DNA of 64,000 nucleotides from Lyophyllum atratum (Eukaryota; Basidiomycota; Agaricomycetes; Agaricales; Lyophyllaceae): assembly GCA_014905825.1 (NCBI GenBank), contig JACGCN010000066.1:1-64000 (forward strand), read 5' to 3'. Numbering within the stretch: position 1 is the stretch's first letter; every line of letters begins with the position of its first letter. Made by a program: the position numbers and the translations under genes. Below are positions 34,943 through 49,905 of this stretch, in pieces. The notes beneath the pieces were generated by a model, which was not told the DNA's origin, ran no database searches, and saw only the letters and a program-made list of their open reading frames with translations.

Positions 34943-35876
34943 GGCCTGCCAGTAATTGATTTCGGAAATAAAAGAGTGGGCTAGAAAGGTCTAGGAAATT
35001 AAGAGGAAAAAAAAAATAGAAAAGAGGGATAGAAGAAAAGAAATGAGACGCAGTCTCCGAAAGAGCGAGAGTGGAAGGGGACGATGGGAGGAAGGATGGC
35101 AGGATATATAACCGTTACAACAGTCTTGTCTTGATCGGTTGTTGTCAAGTCCGTATTTGGCACAACCTGTAACGAGCATTTCTCTTTCAACCCACCCCAT
35201 CCACTCCAGCCCATCACCGCTCTCCGTCCATGCCCCTCCCTCGCTGTCCTCTCGACGCTTCCAGCTCATTCGAGAGGCTCCTCCGCCATTCTAGACAGTG
35301 TCTAACACGGTGACTGTATCCAGGCTATCCCATCAAAATAAAGGCGTTCAAACCTCGTCGCTGCTGCGACGCTGCATGTGCAGAATGATCATCTTGATTC
35401 TTGATGCGTCCCTTTCGATGACATCCTCACCACGTCCACGTTTAAAATGTCAACGATTCATCCCTGCCGCTGTTTCATGACCCTGTCAGTCCAAATGGAA
35501 ACCCACACGAAGCCAAGTCCAACCAATGGTTGGCACCAATGTGATACATATTTAGAGCTGACCAGGTCATTTAGAGCTGACCAGGTCATAAGGAAACCCG
35601 GTGCCGTGGCAGTCACAAATAGTCCTTGAATAGCACGCATTTCCTGGCACCGCCTCTGCCCGAGGTTCGGAAAAGTCGTGATGATCGCGCATGCAGAAAG
35701 AAGCGCCCTGTAGGTGTCGCGCGTGTTGGGTAACTGGGATACTGGTTGACATGGCCATACGCAGTCCTCCGATGGATGCTTGGTTACTTGTTCTGGTATT
35801 TATTGTAAACTAATAAGATGCGAAGTGTGCCGATATAAATTACATTGCCCATGCAGACGAAGAAAGGTATGTGTGT
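34943..35876. other. intergenic region with a 19-bp tandem duplication
   Basis: Contains the noxR upstream region, rich in A-runs and T/C, and the 3' flank of the flippase gene. No gene was supported. The only structure is an exact 19-bp duplication at 35551-35588. Confidence 0.45.
35551..35588. repeat. exact 19-bp tandem duplication
   Basis: TTTAGAGCTGACCAGGTCA occurs twice without a spacer. Probably a replication-slippage product; no palindrome or known site was recognised. Confidence 0.85.
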
Positions 35877-38800
35877 CTAATAACCACTTGGTCTGGAATG
35901 CGACTTGGACGTGTCGTAGGCCCGGATCAGTTTGGCTTGATCCTGCTTGCCTGCGTTCTCAGTCTGACTGAAGGCAAACCCACGATTCCGTCGCATGCGC
36001 TGCGTGGCCCGAACCTTTTTGATCGCCTTTTGGAACCTGTCGCAACGAGGTTAAACGGCTACGAACATGCAGGTGGAAACGAAAACGTACTGCTCCTGCC
36101 GCGGTCGATAATCCGGAATATTATACTTTTGGAGCTCTTGTGCGATATGATAAGAAAGAGGTCGGTACGTTCTCCGATAACTGCAATAATTTGAGCTGCA
36201 AGTTCTTGTGAACCAAGAAAATCAGAGAAATTAGACGTACTATTTCCAAGCAAAGTCACGGCTAAGACAGAATATAGGGATCAGCAGAAGCACGAAATAA
36301 AATACTCCGTTCGTCCAAAGGTGTGAGACGATGCCAGAGTATTCAGTCGAGAACCCGATTGCAGGCGCCACGACAGCGTAAAGGGGCAGGAAGAGCATCG
36401 TGAAGGCGAAAGACCCAGGGATAGCTGAATATTCCCGAACACTATCAGATCAGCAGCCAAGACGAGGTGGCAACACTTACCAGCGACGGTGTACTTCGTC
36501 CACAGGCTAGACAACCCATGAATCAGTCAAAGTTTATTGTTAACTGCAGATAACACTCACTCTGATATCAATGCAGCCTTGCCTAGAACGGTGAGGAGCA
36601 CAGCAAGGTACAGCGTCGTACCCCAGAACCAGTGACCGGTGTCAAGACCGTCAGATTGTTTTAAGTCTCCCCAAAATAGGACGATAGAGAATCCATAAAG
36701 GATCTGAAATAGGTGATCAGTGGATTGGAGGAAGATAAGTGCAAATCCCATTTACGCACAATGCTGTGGTACAGAGCATTCGCAACCCACAACCAGAACG
36801 CAGTCTTTGTAAAGAATTCGTTCCTCTGGCCCAGCATGTACAGCTGCGGATACCTGTCCAGTATCCGGGCGGAGACAAACTGATCGAAGACGCCAATAAC
36901 GAGCGGAGGTAAGACTGTGAAGACCACATTGTATAACGACAGGGTCCACGACTCATACGCAATCTGCCCAGAGAAGTTGTTGAAGAATGAATACTACAAT
37001 CATGCTTGATGAGATTTACTTAAAGTGTAAAAGACAGACTTCGTGACGTACCCAGAATTGTGTCATGTACAGCACAATATTCTTGTAAAATGAATCTATC
37101 AGGTAAGGAGCTCAGCGTAAGCCCATTCAGAAGCGCGCATAACATACAAAGAATGAGCGTCGACAGCCGCCGGTAACTCCAAGCACCGTGAACCAAGAGA
37201 AGCTTCTTCAAGAAGCGGAACTGCGAGATCGCAACATCTGCAGAACGAGCGGCTTGTAGCCCCTGTGAAGCCATAACATGAGTGTAATCCGATCAATGAT
37301 TATGGGCGCATCCTACTTCGACTCCAGAAATACCGACTCCAACGTGCGCAGCTTGGATCATGCTGACGTCGTTGGCACCATCACCAATGGCTAGAAGGAT
37401 AGCTTTCTGATTCTTCTTCACGAGTTTGACAACAAGCGCTTTCTGCAACGGAGAGACACGACCTAGTGCAGGCTGAGTAATGGGCGCGTAACAACGGAAG
37501 AAAATGCATACAGCAAATGACGGCCTTGCACATGATGGCTAGCTCAAGGAAGATTTTAGAAATATCCTTCTCCAAGGCGAAGCCCAGACTCTTTCCATCT
37601 ATCCACGGAAGTAAGTGAGCAATGAGAACAGCTACGGTAACCCTGCTCTACGTACCGATAATAAGTGCTAGATCCTCAAGCTCCCCCGAGTTCCTTTGAT
37701 TCTTGATGGCGTTGAGACGTTTGCTTAGAAAATCCGCCGTGTCGCGCGCATTTTCTTCATTGACAATTACCTGGATAAAACATTGATTAGTTGAGAAAAT
37801 AGCCTCTGGGAGGCAACTGACCAAGTTCATGGACTCTGAGATAAGGCGACATGACATTCCGATGTTGATGGCCGTTTCTTGACGATCTCCTGTGAGCACC
37901 CAGACCTAGTCTGAAGTAAGCATTTAAAGTTGGCAAGGTAGAGAGGCACCCGACCTTGATACCAGCCATCTGTAGCGTGTGGATCGTATCAGGAACGCCG
38001 TCCTGCAACTTATCCTCAATTGCTGTCGCTCCTAGCAGGAATAGCTCCTTCTCGATCAATTCAGCCGCCTGATCAAGTGCATCTCCTCGCCCGTTGATCG
38101 TGGCAGCAGCTTGATTATAGATGGCCGACCACTGGCGATATTCTTCTTCAGAAATATCGCGATAAGCTAAACACAGTGTCCGGAGGCCTTCCGTTGCGTA
38201 ACTCTGGTCAAGAGGTAAATGTAGTTCCGTTGAAAAGGGTAATAGCAGATGTACCTCAAGATGGGCTAGAGTTTTGTCAGTGTAAGGCTGATTCTTGCTT
38301 AGTCGCTCCAAGATGACAGTGTCAGCGCCTTTGGTGTAGATCTTGATTTTCCCGTTGGGCGCTCGTATTACAGTTGACATCCTCTTGCGTGTCGAGTTAA
38401 ACTCGCACACGTTAAGGATCTCGAACTCTTGAGATTGCCCTTGAATGTTTACAAAGACAGACTTCGGCTTCCGCGTCTACAGAAATGTGAGATATCAAGC
38501 AACAGTAAACGCAAGCATTTGAAGACGCGTACATGAAATTGATAGCTTAAAAGCTCGGCACCAGCGACCAAAGCCGCCTCGTCTGGACTGCTTGCCTGGT
38601 AGATCGTCTTGCCATCCCTCTGCTCTGGGATGACTGTATGACAGACCGCCAGTAGCGTGAGGAATTCCCGCAAGACCTCCCGTTCTCGGTCTTCAGAGGC
38701 ATCTGATCCGGACCCTGATGCTACCTGCACAAACGGGTTAGGGTCGTGCTCAAGGAATGCTTTCATTTCAGCAAAAGTCCTCCATCCATCACCACCCTCC

Positions 38801-40809
38801 TCTGTGTCGCGCTTGGTCTCGTCTACAACATCTGCATATGCCACACCTGCAATACTGCAACAACGAAACTCCATCTCGTTGCACGTGAGCGTTCCAGTTT
38901 TGTCGCTGAACACGTATTCGATCTGACCAAGTTCTTCGACGAGAGAAGACGTGCGACAAAGTGCAGGCGTATCCGTACGAGCGTAATACATGTCAAGGTC
39001 GAAATTGATCAGTTGGGCCTGTTGGAATTTGACGACTTCCATAGTGACGATTAGAGAGATTGGAATGAGATTGTTGTATAAGATGATGAATGTAAGGATG
39101 TCTAGGCAAGATAAATGCAAACGTTAATGAACCATGTTGTTTCACTGGGCATTGAACGGCAAACCTTCAACGAACCCTTTCGCTGGAAACCAAGTCAATT
39201 GATGGAATCACAACGAGAGAATTGACTTACCCCTGCCAGTCAGCGTCGAAGTCTCGAAAAGGTACCACTGCTGCGAGGAGAAAAACCATAATCGTATACT
39301 GCTCCCGATCGTGGAGCCAATAGAAAGAGCAAGGAGCAAAATGAATAAGAAGACGATTTGTACGTTGACTTGTCGTTCCACGGCAGTTCTCTTGATAGGC
39401 GCGGCGCTGTGTAAAAGTAAGCATTAGGGCAAAAAATACTGAACTAAAGACTCGCGTCGCATTTCTCATCAATTTCGTCTCATGTCCGGTGAAGACAGTT
39501 AAACCGTATACCCAAGGCGTGTTACGAATCTGCGCGCCACGCAAAAGCATCTGGTCCGGCCCTAGAGGCACTTGCTTTGGCATGCCTTCACTAGTAATCA
39601 GATCCAAGGTCCCCTCGTATGTATACAAGGAGTTGTTCGGCTGTTCTGAACGCAGAGAGCCGTGCAATGTGGCAACAAGAGAAGGGGCGGTAAGTGCGGA
39701 TGTATGTGTAGAGGCTTGCTTGATTTTGAGATTCGTTTCACTGTTGCAGATGTAAATTCGGTAGCATTTCCGATATCGAGGGATAGACGTACCCATCCAA
39801 ATTTGATGTTTCAATGTAACAGAGTCCTTCCGGTTCACTCGAGCTGATGAGCAGCATGTCGGCTGGAATGAAATCATCACTCTCCAAACGGACGACGTCC
39901 CCAACTTCAATATCCTTCCACTTCTTGTCGACGAAGGTTGAATGACTAGATAGAACCTTCGCTTTCCGTGCATTTAGCTCGGAGTCCGATTGGTGTCGTT
40001 TCTGGCAGGTTGTTAGGATCTTGAGAAGTCATTCTAGGTCTTGGAACCTACCAGGTCTTCCTGCACCTCCTTGAAAGCCGAGGCCAAAAGAACTACCGCA
40101 AGCGGCGCAATAGTTGTATACTTGTTGGTAGGAGAGACATCAGGGATTTGTTGGATGCATGCCGTGAAGAGAAAAAACAGGTTGGCGTATTTCGAAAATT
40201 GTTCTAAAATGAATAGGGTCAAGATCCACATAAGAACGTGGATACTGGCAGAAACGCACCCAATAAGAACTTGGGCATAAACGTAGCGAGGTTGTACTTG
40301 CTCGTTGAAACGAAGTTTGAGCAGAAGTCGCCATTGGCCGCGCTATTGTTGAGCGCGATAATCCGCTCCCCCACCAATACCTCTTCTTTCTGCCACGGCC
40401 ATTTCCAATTCCACTTGCGTTTCCTAGCTGGTGCTGGAGATTTGGAAGCATGGGGCGGAGATGCACCAACTGGCTGAAAGTCTGCATCATCGAAGTTCCA
40501 ACCCTGCGGAACTCCGTCGCCTAAGCTTAATTTCGAAGGTCCTGAACCAGCAGGTGGGGCAGCGGAGCGAGCAAGAGGCAGGCCACTCTCTTGAGATTCC
40601 ATTGGCCGTGGTCTACCGAATGCAGAATCTGGTATATTGTCGTCGTCATCATCGAAGAACGGGTCCATGATTTGCTGCGGAGAATGTTGGTCAGAGTAAG
40701 GACCCATGGAAGAAGATGGTGGATAGCCATTATAGTCGTCATTAGCATGTTGGTAAGGCCTGGCCGCTGGATTTGCCTTCGAAACCAGCCGTCGAAAGTC
40801 GTCAGTCAT
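35877..40809 (-). CDS. DRS2: P4-type phospholipid-translocating ATPase (Drs2 group)
   Basis: Aminophospholipid flippase that moves phosphatidylserine and phosphatidylethanolamine to the cytosolic leaflet in trans-Golgi membranes. ATG at 40809; roughly 20 exons, about 1300 aa. An acidic, Pro-rich N-terminal tail precedes [20 protein letters not shown] and [20 protein letters not shown], which are diagnostic of the Drs2/ATP8A branch. The phosphorylation site is [14 protein letters not shown]. Further blocks are [16 protein letters not shown], the ADTVILERL nucleotide-binding region, [12 protein letters not shown] and the transmembrane C-terminal half. The C-terminal cytosolic tail carries [20 protein letters not shown], the conserved regulatory GFAFSQ motif of Drs2, then a stop at 35877. 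No breaks were noticed. It would normally pair with a Cdc50-family subunit, not present here. Confidence 0.9.
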
Positions 40810-41063
40810 GATCGTCGTCGGGAACGCCTGGATGATCTGTTGCCAAGACTTAGAACATGCGTGAAACCGCGCTGTGTACCATTGTCAAGTGATCCAAACA
40901 AACCTACTTATTCAGGCAGCGTTTGCCGTTCTCGCGTTCTTAGACTTTCATGAGGTTTAACGTTGAAGGAAAGCAATAGGTTAAGTCATGTACATGTTAC
41001 AGTGTCCGTGGTATGTTAAAGTCCTAAGGAACGTGATTACAAATACTCCAGAAGGCCACCAGC

Positions 41064-41924
41064 TCAAACGTGATTGCTTCCGTTATGATTATGGTCCTTG
41101 TCCCCGAAGGCGTGCGGACCACTGGCATACGGATATGCTGGGTTCGAATAGGATGGAGGCAATGATTGGTCTGTGACTGGGATAGACGTGTATGAGGGAT
41201 TCACGGAGGCTTTCATGGCTACACTCGAGCGATCCAGTTTCTGCTTGATCAGTCGATTTTTGTATGCGGCAACGATATAGCAGGCATCTTTGAAGAGGTT
41301 AGTTGAAAACGATCCCAAACGTGACCGGCATACTCACAGGCCTGAATAAGGATGGGAACGATGACAGCTATGATTATAGCGGCTTGGGGTACTTTTGCAT
41401 ATTCCTCGCAGAGATTGACAGTGGTGCCTCCACTTGTGACTATACAGTCTGAGCCGGACGTTGCTCTCAATCGGTAGTAGTTTATAAGAGTGAAGATCGT
41501 GACTGCAATCTGGAAGGCCAACGTGGCGTAGAGGACGAAAAGGTATGTCTTGATGGCCCCAAGTTTTTTTGCGAGAGCGCCTATGAACCTGAAAAATTAT
41601 GAAGGTCAGTTCCCTTGGTCGGCTGATGGATCCTGATAGCGCGAAAGAAACCGACCCAGTCAAGCTTATAAGTGCACTCGCTGTGTAAACCGCCCCGATC
41701 AAAAGAATGCTCGCCTTCAACTTCTGGGTAAGTTGCATTTCTAACAGATGATATTAGTCGACGAGCAACATTGAATTGGTCTTTCGCAGCTGCTTACCGT
41801 TATTTTTCTCGATAAGTAACCACCACACGAAGCCGGCGGCAGCGCCTGTAATAGCGAACTGGATGAAGGCGATCACGAGTACTCCCAGACGAAGCGGCAA
41901 GCAGCATAGAAACTTGGCTCCCAT
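41064..41924 (-). CDS. Four-span tetraspanin-like membrane protein
   Basis: Starts MGAKFLCCLPLRLGVLVIAF and has four hydrophobic spans: near residues 10-38, about 52-75 (ILLIGAVYTASALISLTG), about 85-105 (YLFVLYATLAFQIAVTIFTL), and about 145-165 (AAIIIAVIVPILIQ). A Cys-containing loop (SGSDCIVTSGGTTVNLCEEY) lies between spans 3 and 4, and a soluble Ser/Pro/His tail ends GSNHV. The first exon joins at IEKNN to EMQLTQKL through a 57-bp intron. The layout is that of tetraspanin-like fungal proteins of unknown function; I do not see the CCG motif of true tetraspanins. Function unknown. Confidence 0.7.
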
Positions 41925-42508
41925 CGTTATATGGTACAAAAAAGAGAACACAACAACGTTGCGGAGAGAGGACAAGCAATGAATTTCAATATTTCAATAC
42001 TTGAGGAAAATGCCGGAGAGGGTGGAAGTCGCCTGTGTCCGCAGTCCAGTTTTGCCAAGGCGAACAACAACTATGGTAAGCTGTGCTGCCTCGATGGCAG
42101 TGTCTGGCATTTGCTTGTCCGCAAGATCTACTCATACGCCAACCGAAATTTCTTCAGGTTTCAAACCATTGGCAGCCGAAGTATCAGAGCCCGCCGATTA
42201 GCGCGATTAGCCCTTTGCCTCCCTTTGCTCCACCGATTCGTTGTGGCTCGGATATCAGCATATCAGCATCCGGTACTCAAGCCTCCGTCGACGCCCGGAA
42301 TCGTATCAGCCTGAATCTGGAAGTGTAAGGTCGAAATTGCATCACGACCGTCAGGGCTGTGTGTGTCACGGCATTGGGTACCCCGCGTTGTTTGCAGGCC
42401 TTTGCACAGATGATCGATACGCGCTCGGAACGCTGCTCCAAGGTCCTCATTGACCCTTGAAATTTCCAGCCCAGATCCCCCTTTATCCCTCCAGGCTGAC
42501 AGGGAGAC
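41925..42508. other. divergent intergenic region
   Basis: Shared upstream region of the four-span protein (-) and the Slt2 MAP kinase (+). No coding signal or defined element was recognised. Confidence 0.4.
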
Positions 42509-44347
<1,839 letters not shown>

Positions 44348-44594
44348 AGAGACTTCCGAAGACGACCAGGATTCGATGTTGTCTGAAGATGGACATGTAT
44401 AGAACAAAATCTTGTATTGGATGGATCATTTCCTGGAGCTATAGTCGATACTTACCTGAAAATATACCCGCAATCTATATCCGCCTTGAGGATTTTTACT
44501 TGACGCTTACTGTTGAGCAACCTGGATTTGACTTGCAGAGTCCTCCATCATATATCATGATCCAAAAATATCAGTTCGTACAAAATCTTCTCCT

Positions 44595-47186
44595 TCATAC
44601 ATCGGTACCTTCTGTCGAGTCTTTAACCTTCTCAATGAATGCCCGCACTTTATCCAAATCCTTGCTCTGACCATCATCACTTTCCACCCCTCCGCTTACA
44701 TCCACAGCCCATGGATGAACATGAGCAATGGCCGCCGCAACATTAGCGGGTGTCAAGCCCCCAGCGAGGATGATTGGTAAACGGTGTTTGCCAGGTACGG
44801 TAGTTGGGGTCGTGATCGTAGCGGCTTCTGAGGGAGAAACCTTCTCATTTGCCCCCTCCTCTGTCGCCGGCACATCATTGCGAACATCGGCCGCAGGCGC
44901 AGAAGCGAATTGGTAAGAGTAAGCCTTCGTCACCATCTCCCCCGCCTCTACGACGCTCTTGGCGAGGTCCAAATCCACCACTTGTCCAGAACCACCACTA
45001 ACATTGCTGCCATCGCTTCGCAGACTGTCCAGCAGCACGAATTGATGAGCACCACTTCTTGTAATGCCGTTTACACCAGTTCCTTTACCCACGTGGAAGA
45101 CGCGGATGACAGGGACGGGAATTTGGTTTGCCCATTCTGTGGGCTCAGCACCATGGAGCTGGACGACGTCCAGCTGTGCATACGATACAGCGTGGAGGAT
45201 GGTGGCCAGGGGGGCGTTTTGGAATACACCGACAAGCAGTGGACGAGATATCGATGCAGAGAGGCGAGCGGCATGCGTGCCGAACCATGCTTCATTCTCA
45301 GGAGCAGGTGAAGGCGGCGAAGGGGATGTTGTCGAAAAACGCAATGTTCGAATGGCCGTCGAGATATCCTTCGCAGTCCCTAGATCGATATGCCTCTTCG
45401 AGTTTTCCACAAACATCAACCCAAGCATATCAGCACCGGCTGCGGCCACCGCAAGTGCCTCGTCTCTGGATCGAATACCGCATATTTTCACCAATGGCTT
45501 GGTCTTTTGCCACTGAGGCGACGTTGATGAAGGATCTGGTAGCGATAATAGGTGGCGGATAAACGATGCAGGGTCCGCAGCGCGCATGAGGCTCTCGCCG
45601 ATGAGAACAGCATTAACGCCTTCGGAGGTATATCGCTGGATGTCATCTGGCGTGGAGATACCACTCAGAGCACAAAGCACCACGTCCTTCCCTTTGACCA
45701 TATCGCTTAGGCGGCTGGTAGTCCCCATATCAACCTGGAAATCGTGGAGATTCCTGTTGTTCACCCCAATGACCTTGGCAGGAAGAGAAAGAGCAATGTC
45801 CATCTCTTTGGCGTTATTGACCTCAACCAATGGTTCCATCCCGAGCTCCACACTATACTTGTATAGATCCTTCAATAACGCCTCTGGGAGCATGCTCACG
45901 ATGAGGAGGATGGTGTCGGCCCCCCAGATACGCGATTCCAAGACCTGATACCGGCTCAGGACGAAGTCCTTGCGAAGTATAGCGGGTCTATTGGGAAGGC
46001 TGGCGACGCTTAAACGAGCGTGTAGCATGTCCTGTAAGGATCCCTTGAACCATTTCGGTTCGGTCAGGACGGATATCGCATGTGCACCAGCAAGTGCGTA
46101 TGTCAAAGCCTGGGCAGGGGGTGATGTCGACAGAGATATAGGGCCCTTCGAGGGAGATGCTCGTTTAATTTCTGCGAGCAAGGATGGGCGACCTGAAATC
46201 GTTTGCTTGAGCCGAGGAACAAATTGAATGAGTGGTGGAGCAATGTTAAGATGCAGAAGCGTTTCTAGGTCGGCTAGTGTTGTCCCGGGAGTGGATTGAG
46301 CCAGAGAAACGTCGTTCAGACGTTGAGCGTATATTTTTTCGAGTATTGAGGGTATTTTAGCAGTCGCACTGGCATTTGACGCGATCTCTTTCTGCAAAGC
46401 CTCCACTGGGAAAGGGGGAAGGGAGCTATCCAGTACACCTGATTGAGGATTCTCCTCCCATAATCCCCCGCGCAAAGAAAGGAAGTTTCGCATAAGGGTA
46501 TCTCCTCCGTCACTGAGAATACTCTCTGGATGATATTGTACGGCCTCGACGGTATATTTGCGATGGCGAACTCCCATAATGACTCCCGATCCTTCTGTGA
46601 TGGATGTAATGGCAAGTGTCGCAGGCAATGTAGCATGAGCGGCGCTCAGAGAATGGTAACGTGTCGATTTGATCCCCTGAGGGATATCTTTGAAGCACCC
46701 TCTGTTGTCGTGTCGTATGCGACTGATCTTTCCGTGCATAATCTCACCAGCATACCTAAAAGAGGTGAGGTCAGTCCTGTCATACATAATCGCCGGCACA
46801 AATTTTACTTCGACCGTTCGAAGGTGAACGAGATATGACGACATGAAGAGTACTCACCCGATTTCCCCACCGTGTAGGTCAACAAGGCATTCCAGCCCCA
46901 TACAGACTCCAAGGACAGGAACCTTGCCCTGGAAATACTCGATGGCCGCTTTAGATATCCCTGAGTCAGTTTTTGGATGTCCTGGTCCTGGTGAGATGAT
47001 CAAGGAATTTATTTTGAGTTGGGGAAAGACTTCGGGTGAAATAGCATCGTTTCTGATTACTGTAACATTCGCGCCAAGGAGGGATATCTGTTGGTAGAGA
47101 TTCCAGGTGAATGAGTCAAAATTGTCGATCATAAGAACATCGAGCTGGCCAGAAAGAGCCGGAGGCAGCTGGGGTGGCTGAGCCAT
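44595..47186 (-). CDS. trpC: Trifunctional tryptophan biosynthesis protein (TrpG-TrpC-TrpF)
   Basis: One polypeptide of 829 aa (exons 47186-46858 and 46755-44595) with three enzymes in order. Residues about 1-200: glutamine amidotransferase of anthranilate synthase (IDNFDSFTWNLYQ, ISPGPGHP, catalytic Cys in GVCMGLECLVDLHGG, then AVQYHPES). About 230-480: indole-3-glycerol-phosphate synthase (LLAEIKRASPSKGPIS, AILRKDFVLSRYQ, IGVNNRNLHDFQVD, LIGESLMRA). About 500-829: phosphoribosylanthranilate isomerase (VKICGIRSRDEALA, LGLMFVENSKRHI, LDVVQLHG, ILAGGLTPANVA, AVDVSGGVES). This fusion is common to filamentous fungi. The single intron follows GEIG. The ATG at 47186 gives a normal N-terminus; an upstream extension to 47270 is possible but unlike homologues. 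Acts with a separate TrpE subunit, not in this window. Confidence 0.95.
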
Positions 47187-47495
47187 GGTGGGAGATGAAC
47201 AGAGGGGAAGCGAGGTCGAGGAGTCCTTATAAGATGTCTTGACAGGATAATCGAACCTTATCCCGGCCAAGATAGTGACCGACTTGTTGAAGGGGTGCCT
47301 CTAATGAGTTGATCATGTAAGCCGATCATTGTTCCTGACAATTCGCCAAACGCAACCAAATGCCACCGGGATCGGATAAACGAGTCGCGTACTAGAAATT
47401 CATTGGGCACTCTGTCATTGTACATAAGAACGAAACAAAGCTTCCAGTATCGAATGTGAGGTTCCTCCTCATAATCAATGTAAGAGAGATTCGAG

Positions 47496-49850
47496 TCAAC
47501 CCGAAGAAGGGCTGTCCTGATGGCCTAGTAGATAAGAGACCGTAGCGAACGATGCCCACGGAACGAATTCTAGACACCCAATGTATCAGCATAATCATCT
47601 CTGACCAGGTAAAAAAGCATACGAGGCGTCATGTGCCCGCTGAAATAAAACTCCACATCTAGAAGATGGTACGGTGTCAGTCAGCCGATCAGGTAGGTGT
47701 ATTATCCATTGATGATGCGCACAGGTGAGCTTGCGTTCGGTATGCATATTCCCATACACCCCCATATTGTTGACAATGAAGTTTTCGGATTCGATTGGTG
47801 TTTGGAATCCTTGAGCACCGCCCCAGGTCATGTTTCTGGGATAAACGAGAGTGTCAATTGGTGCATCCAACCGTTGGTATTCATTGCATACTGAATTGCG
47901 ATACGTGTTCCTTCAGCTACGAGGATGAAATCCTGTGACGTATTTATGAACCTCAGAGCTCCATGAAAGGTAAAAATGAAATATCCTCACAGCAAGACCG
48001 TGGACGATGACTGTCCTTACTGACTTGTCGATGACATTTGGGAGAACACTGAGAGTCGAAGCAATCGACTGGTCGCGGCCTCCACGACCTGTTGTACGGT
48101 CGATATACACGGCAGCATTTGCGCAGGAATTCCACTCGATATGAGGTGCATGAATAGCGTCTTGTACCTAAAGACCAACACATGTTAGAGAAAGTTTAAA
48201 CAGTGTATCCAGACCAACATCAGTGCTGTAAATATCGCTGAGATTGGCGAATCCGTCATCATAAACCTAAGCCACGCACCGATTGAAGTAGATGAATTCC
48301 TGAGTCGAACGCGGGAATCCCAAAACGCTCCCTGAGCGAATCAGCTGGTCCACCAGTAGGATTCGGTTCCGACTCACATAGATTGGGCCAGGTGTCGGAT
48401 ACTCTGTTATAATGGGTCAGCTGAGATGTGCGAACACAAAGTCACAAGAATTACCGGTATACATCGAAGGCCGGGTTAAGACTAGAAGCAAGCATTAACG
48501 CACCGCAAGGCAAGATGGGAACAGAGAGTTTACATGTTGATGGCACGTTGTATGGGACTGTGCATCCGGCAGCTAGGGATAACCGAGAATGTCCCATTCG
48601 TTGCAACAGGAAGCGGCGAAGCGAAGTGCAGGAATTTCTTGCTGGACGACGCCGTACGATAGCGAAGGATCTGCTATCCAAATTCCTTTCAAGTCGAGGT
48701 CCAGACCCGGGTGCTCGTAGATCCAGTTTGCGATGTAAGGCACGTCTGATAAGACGGTTAGATACTGTCTGCATCGTCTTAACCATGTAATCTCACAAAA
48801 TCCTGCATACTAATCGCAAGTTAGACAGGGACCATCAAGATTGAGACAAACCTGCTTACACTTTCGCCAGTCAGATAGAAGTTGTTTCCTTTGAGTTCGC
48901 TGAACACCTCCAAGAACTGTCCCAAGAACCCGGTTAACTGAGCAGCTAGTTCATCATCATTAGTTATATTGGGTGCCCCTTGACTGAAGCCCGTCTGTCC
49001 CGGAACTTAAGCAACAGACCAAAAGCTTGTCCAGAAGACGCACCCCGACAGGCTGTTCCACCCAAAGGACGTGGGATAGGTTGGTCCAAGACCACGGGTT
49101 GCTTTGGTGGTTTGACGATAGAATATCAAACGTACAAGAATAGCTAATTACTCACGGTGTAGGTTCTGCTTGACCCCATGACCAGGCTGAAGGCATGTTC
49201 GAGTCAGATAAGAAGATATCTTCGCTAATTGCACGCACATATGGGTCCGTTCTCTTGTAAAAATCCTTCAAGTGACGAGCAACCTGGACCTCCTGGAGTT
49301 GCAAAAGTCAGCTTTAGGTTCCCATTTTGCGACGAAGTATCGTACCATTTGTCCAAAACATCAAATCTTTAGTGTTAGAGGCATTGTTCGTAGGCCAAAA
49401 CCTATGATCGGCAACTATTTAAGATGCACCCAACCCGGTAGCTATTGGTAATTTACCAGAAAAAGAGCTTCCTGGTTTCCTTTGGATCACCAGAGATGGG
49501 CATTAAGCCAGACCATGATGGACCAGCATCAAATTTGACTAGCATGAGGGCAGGGTGAGAGAAGGGAGGACAGTCCGTGGTCGTCACCTACCATCGGGAA
49601 TCTTAGTTCCATCAACAAAAAACTTTTTGGCAGCAGGATTGGAGAAAGTGATTGTCGCGGGCGGAGGTTGTGGTTTTTTATCAGCACTTGTGTCCGGAAT
49701 AGGTCCCAGAAAGTCATGCATCCGTAGAACCTGTTCGCGCTGAATATCTATGGCATCCTCCATACCTTGCATGGCGCCACCGAGGGCTGTGACGACATGT
49801 AAGGTTGCAAAGAGCCCAAGCACAAGAGAAAGCAGAGTTTTAGGCGCCAT
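47496..49850 (-). CDS. Serine carboxypeptidase (family S10), internal segment missing
   Basis: Secreted or vacuolar serine carboxypeptidase of the S1 type. Signal peptide at residues 1-22 (LLSLVLGLFATLHVVTALG). A long chain of small exons carries DAGPSWSGLMPISG, LFFWFWPTNN, NPWSWTNLSHVLWVEQPVGV, the nucleophile in GES-YAGF, the Asp region VIVHGLADFILVAEGTR, TWGGAQGFQTPIES and the His in SGHMTP, then FVPWASFATVSYLLG to a stop at 47496. After VVQQEIPALRF (about 48630) the sequence jumps to LPVATNGTFSVIPSCRMHSP in another frame; around 40-45 residues that carry the GYTDYL-type region in relatives are absent, and no intron explains it. Repeated CTTCGC words at the join could have promoted a deletion. 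So the locus is probably non-functional or mis-assembled. Confidence 0.82.
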
Positions 49851-49897
49851 AGAGGAGAAATTGTCCCGCTGAGCAGTTGGTTGGAGTCAAAGCCATC

Positions 49898-49905
49898 TTT
49901 TTATA
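49898..49905 (-). promoter_or_regulatory. TATA-like box of the carboxypeptidase gene
   Basis: TATAAAAA on the minus strand about 50 bp upstream of the ATG at 49850. Position-based inference. Confidence 0.45.

Noticed and set aside
41130..41155. GGTTCGAATAGG as a tRNA B-box
   Set aside because: The final CC of the B-box is missing and no A-box or cloverleaf could be formed; it also lies in coding sequence.
44728..45562. Open frames antisense to the tryptophan gene
   Set aside because: They are mirror frames of a strongly conserved coding sequence and show no motif of their own.
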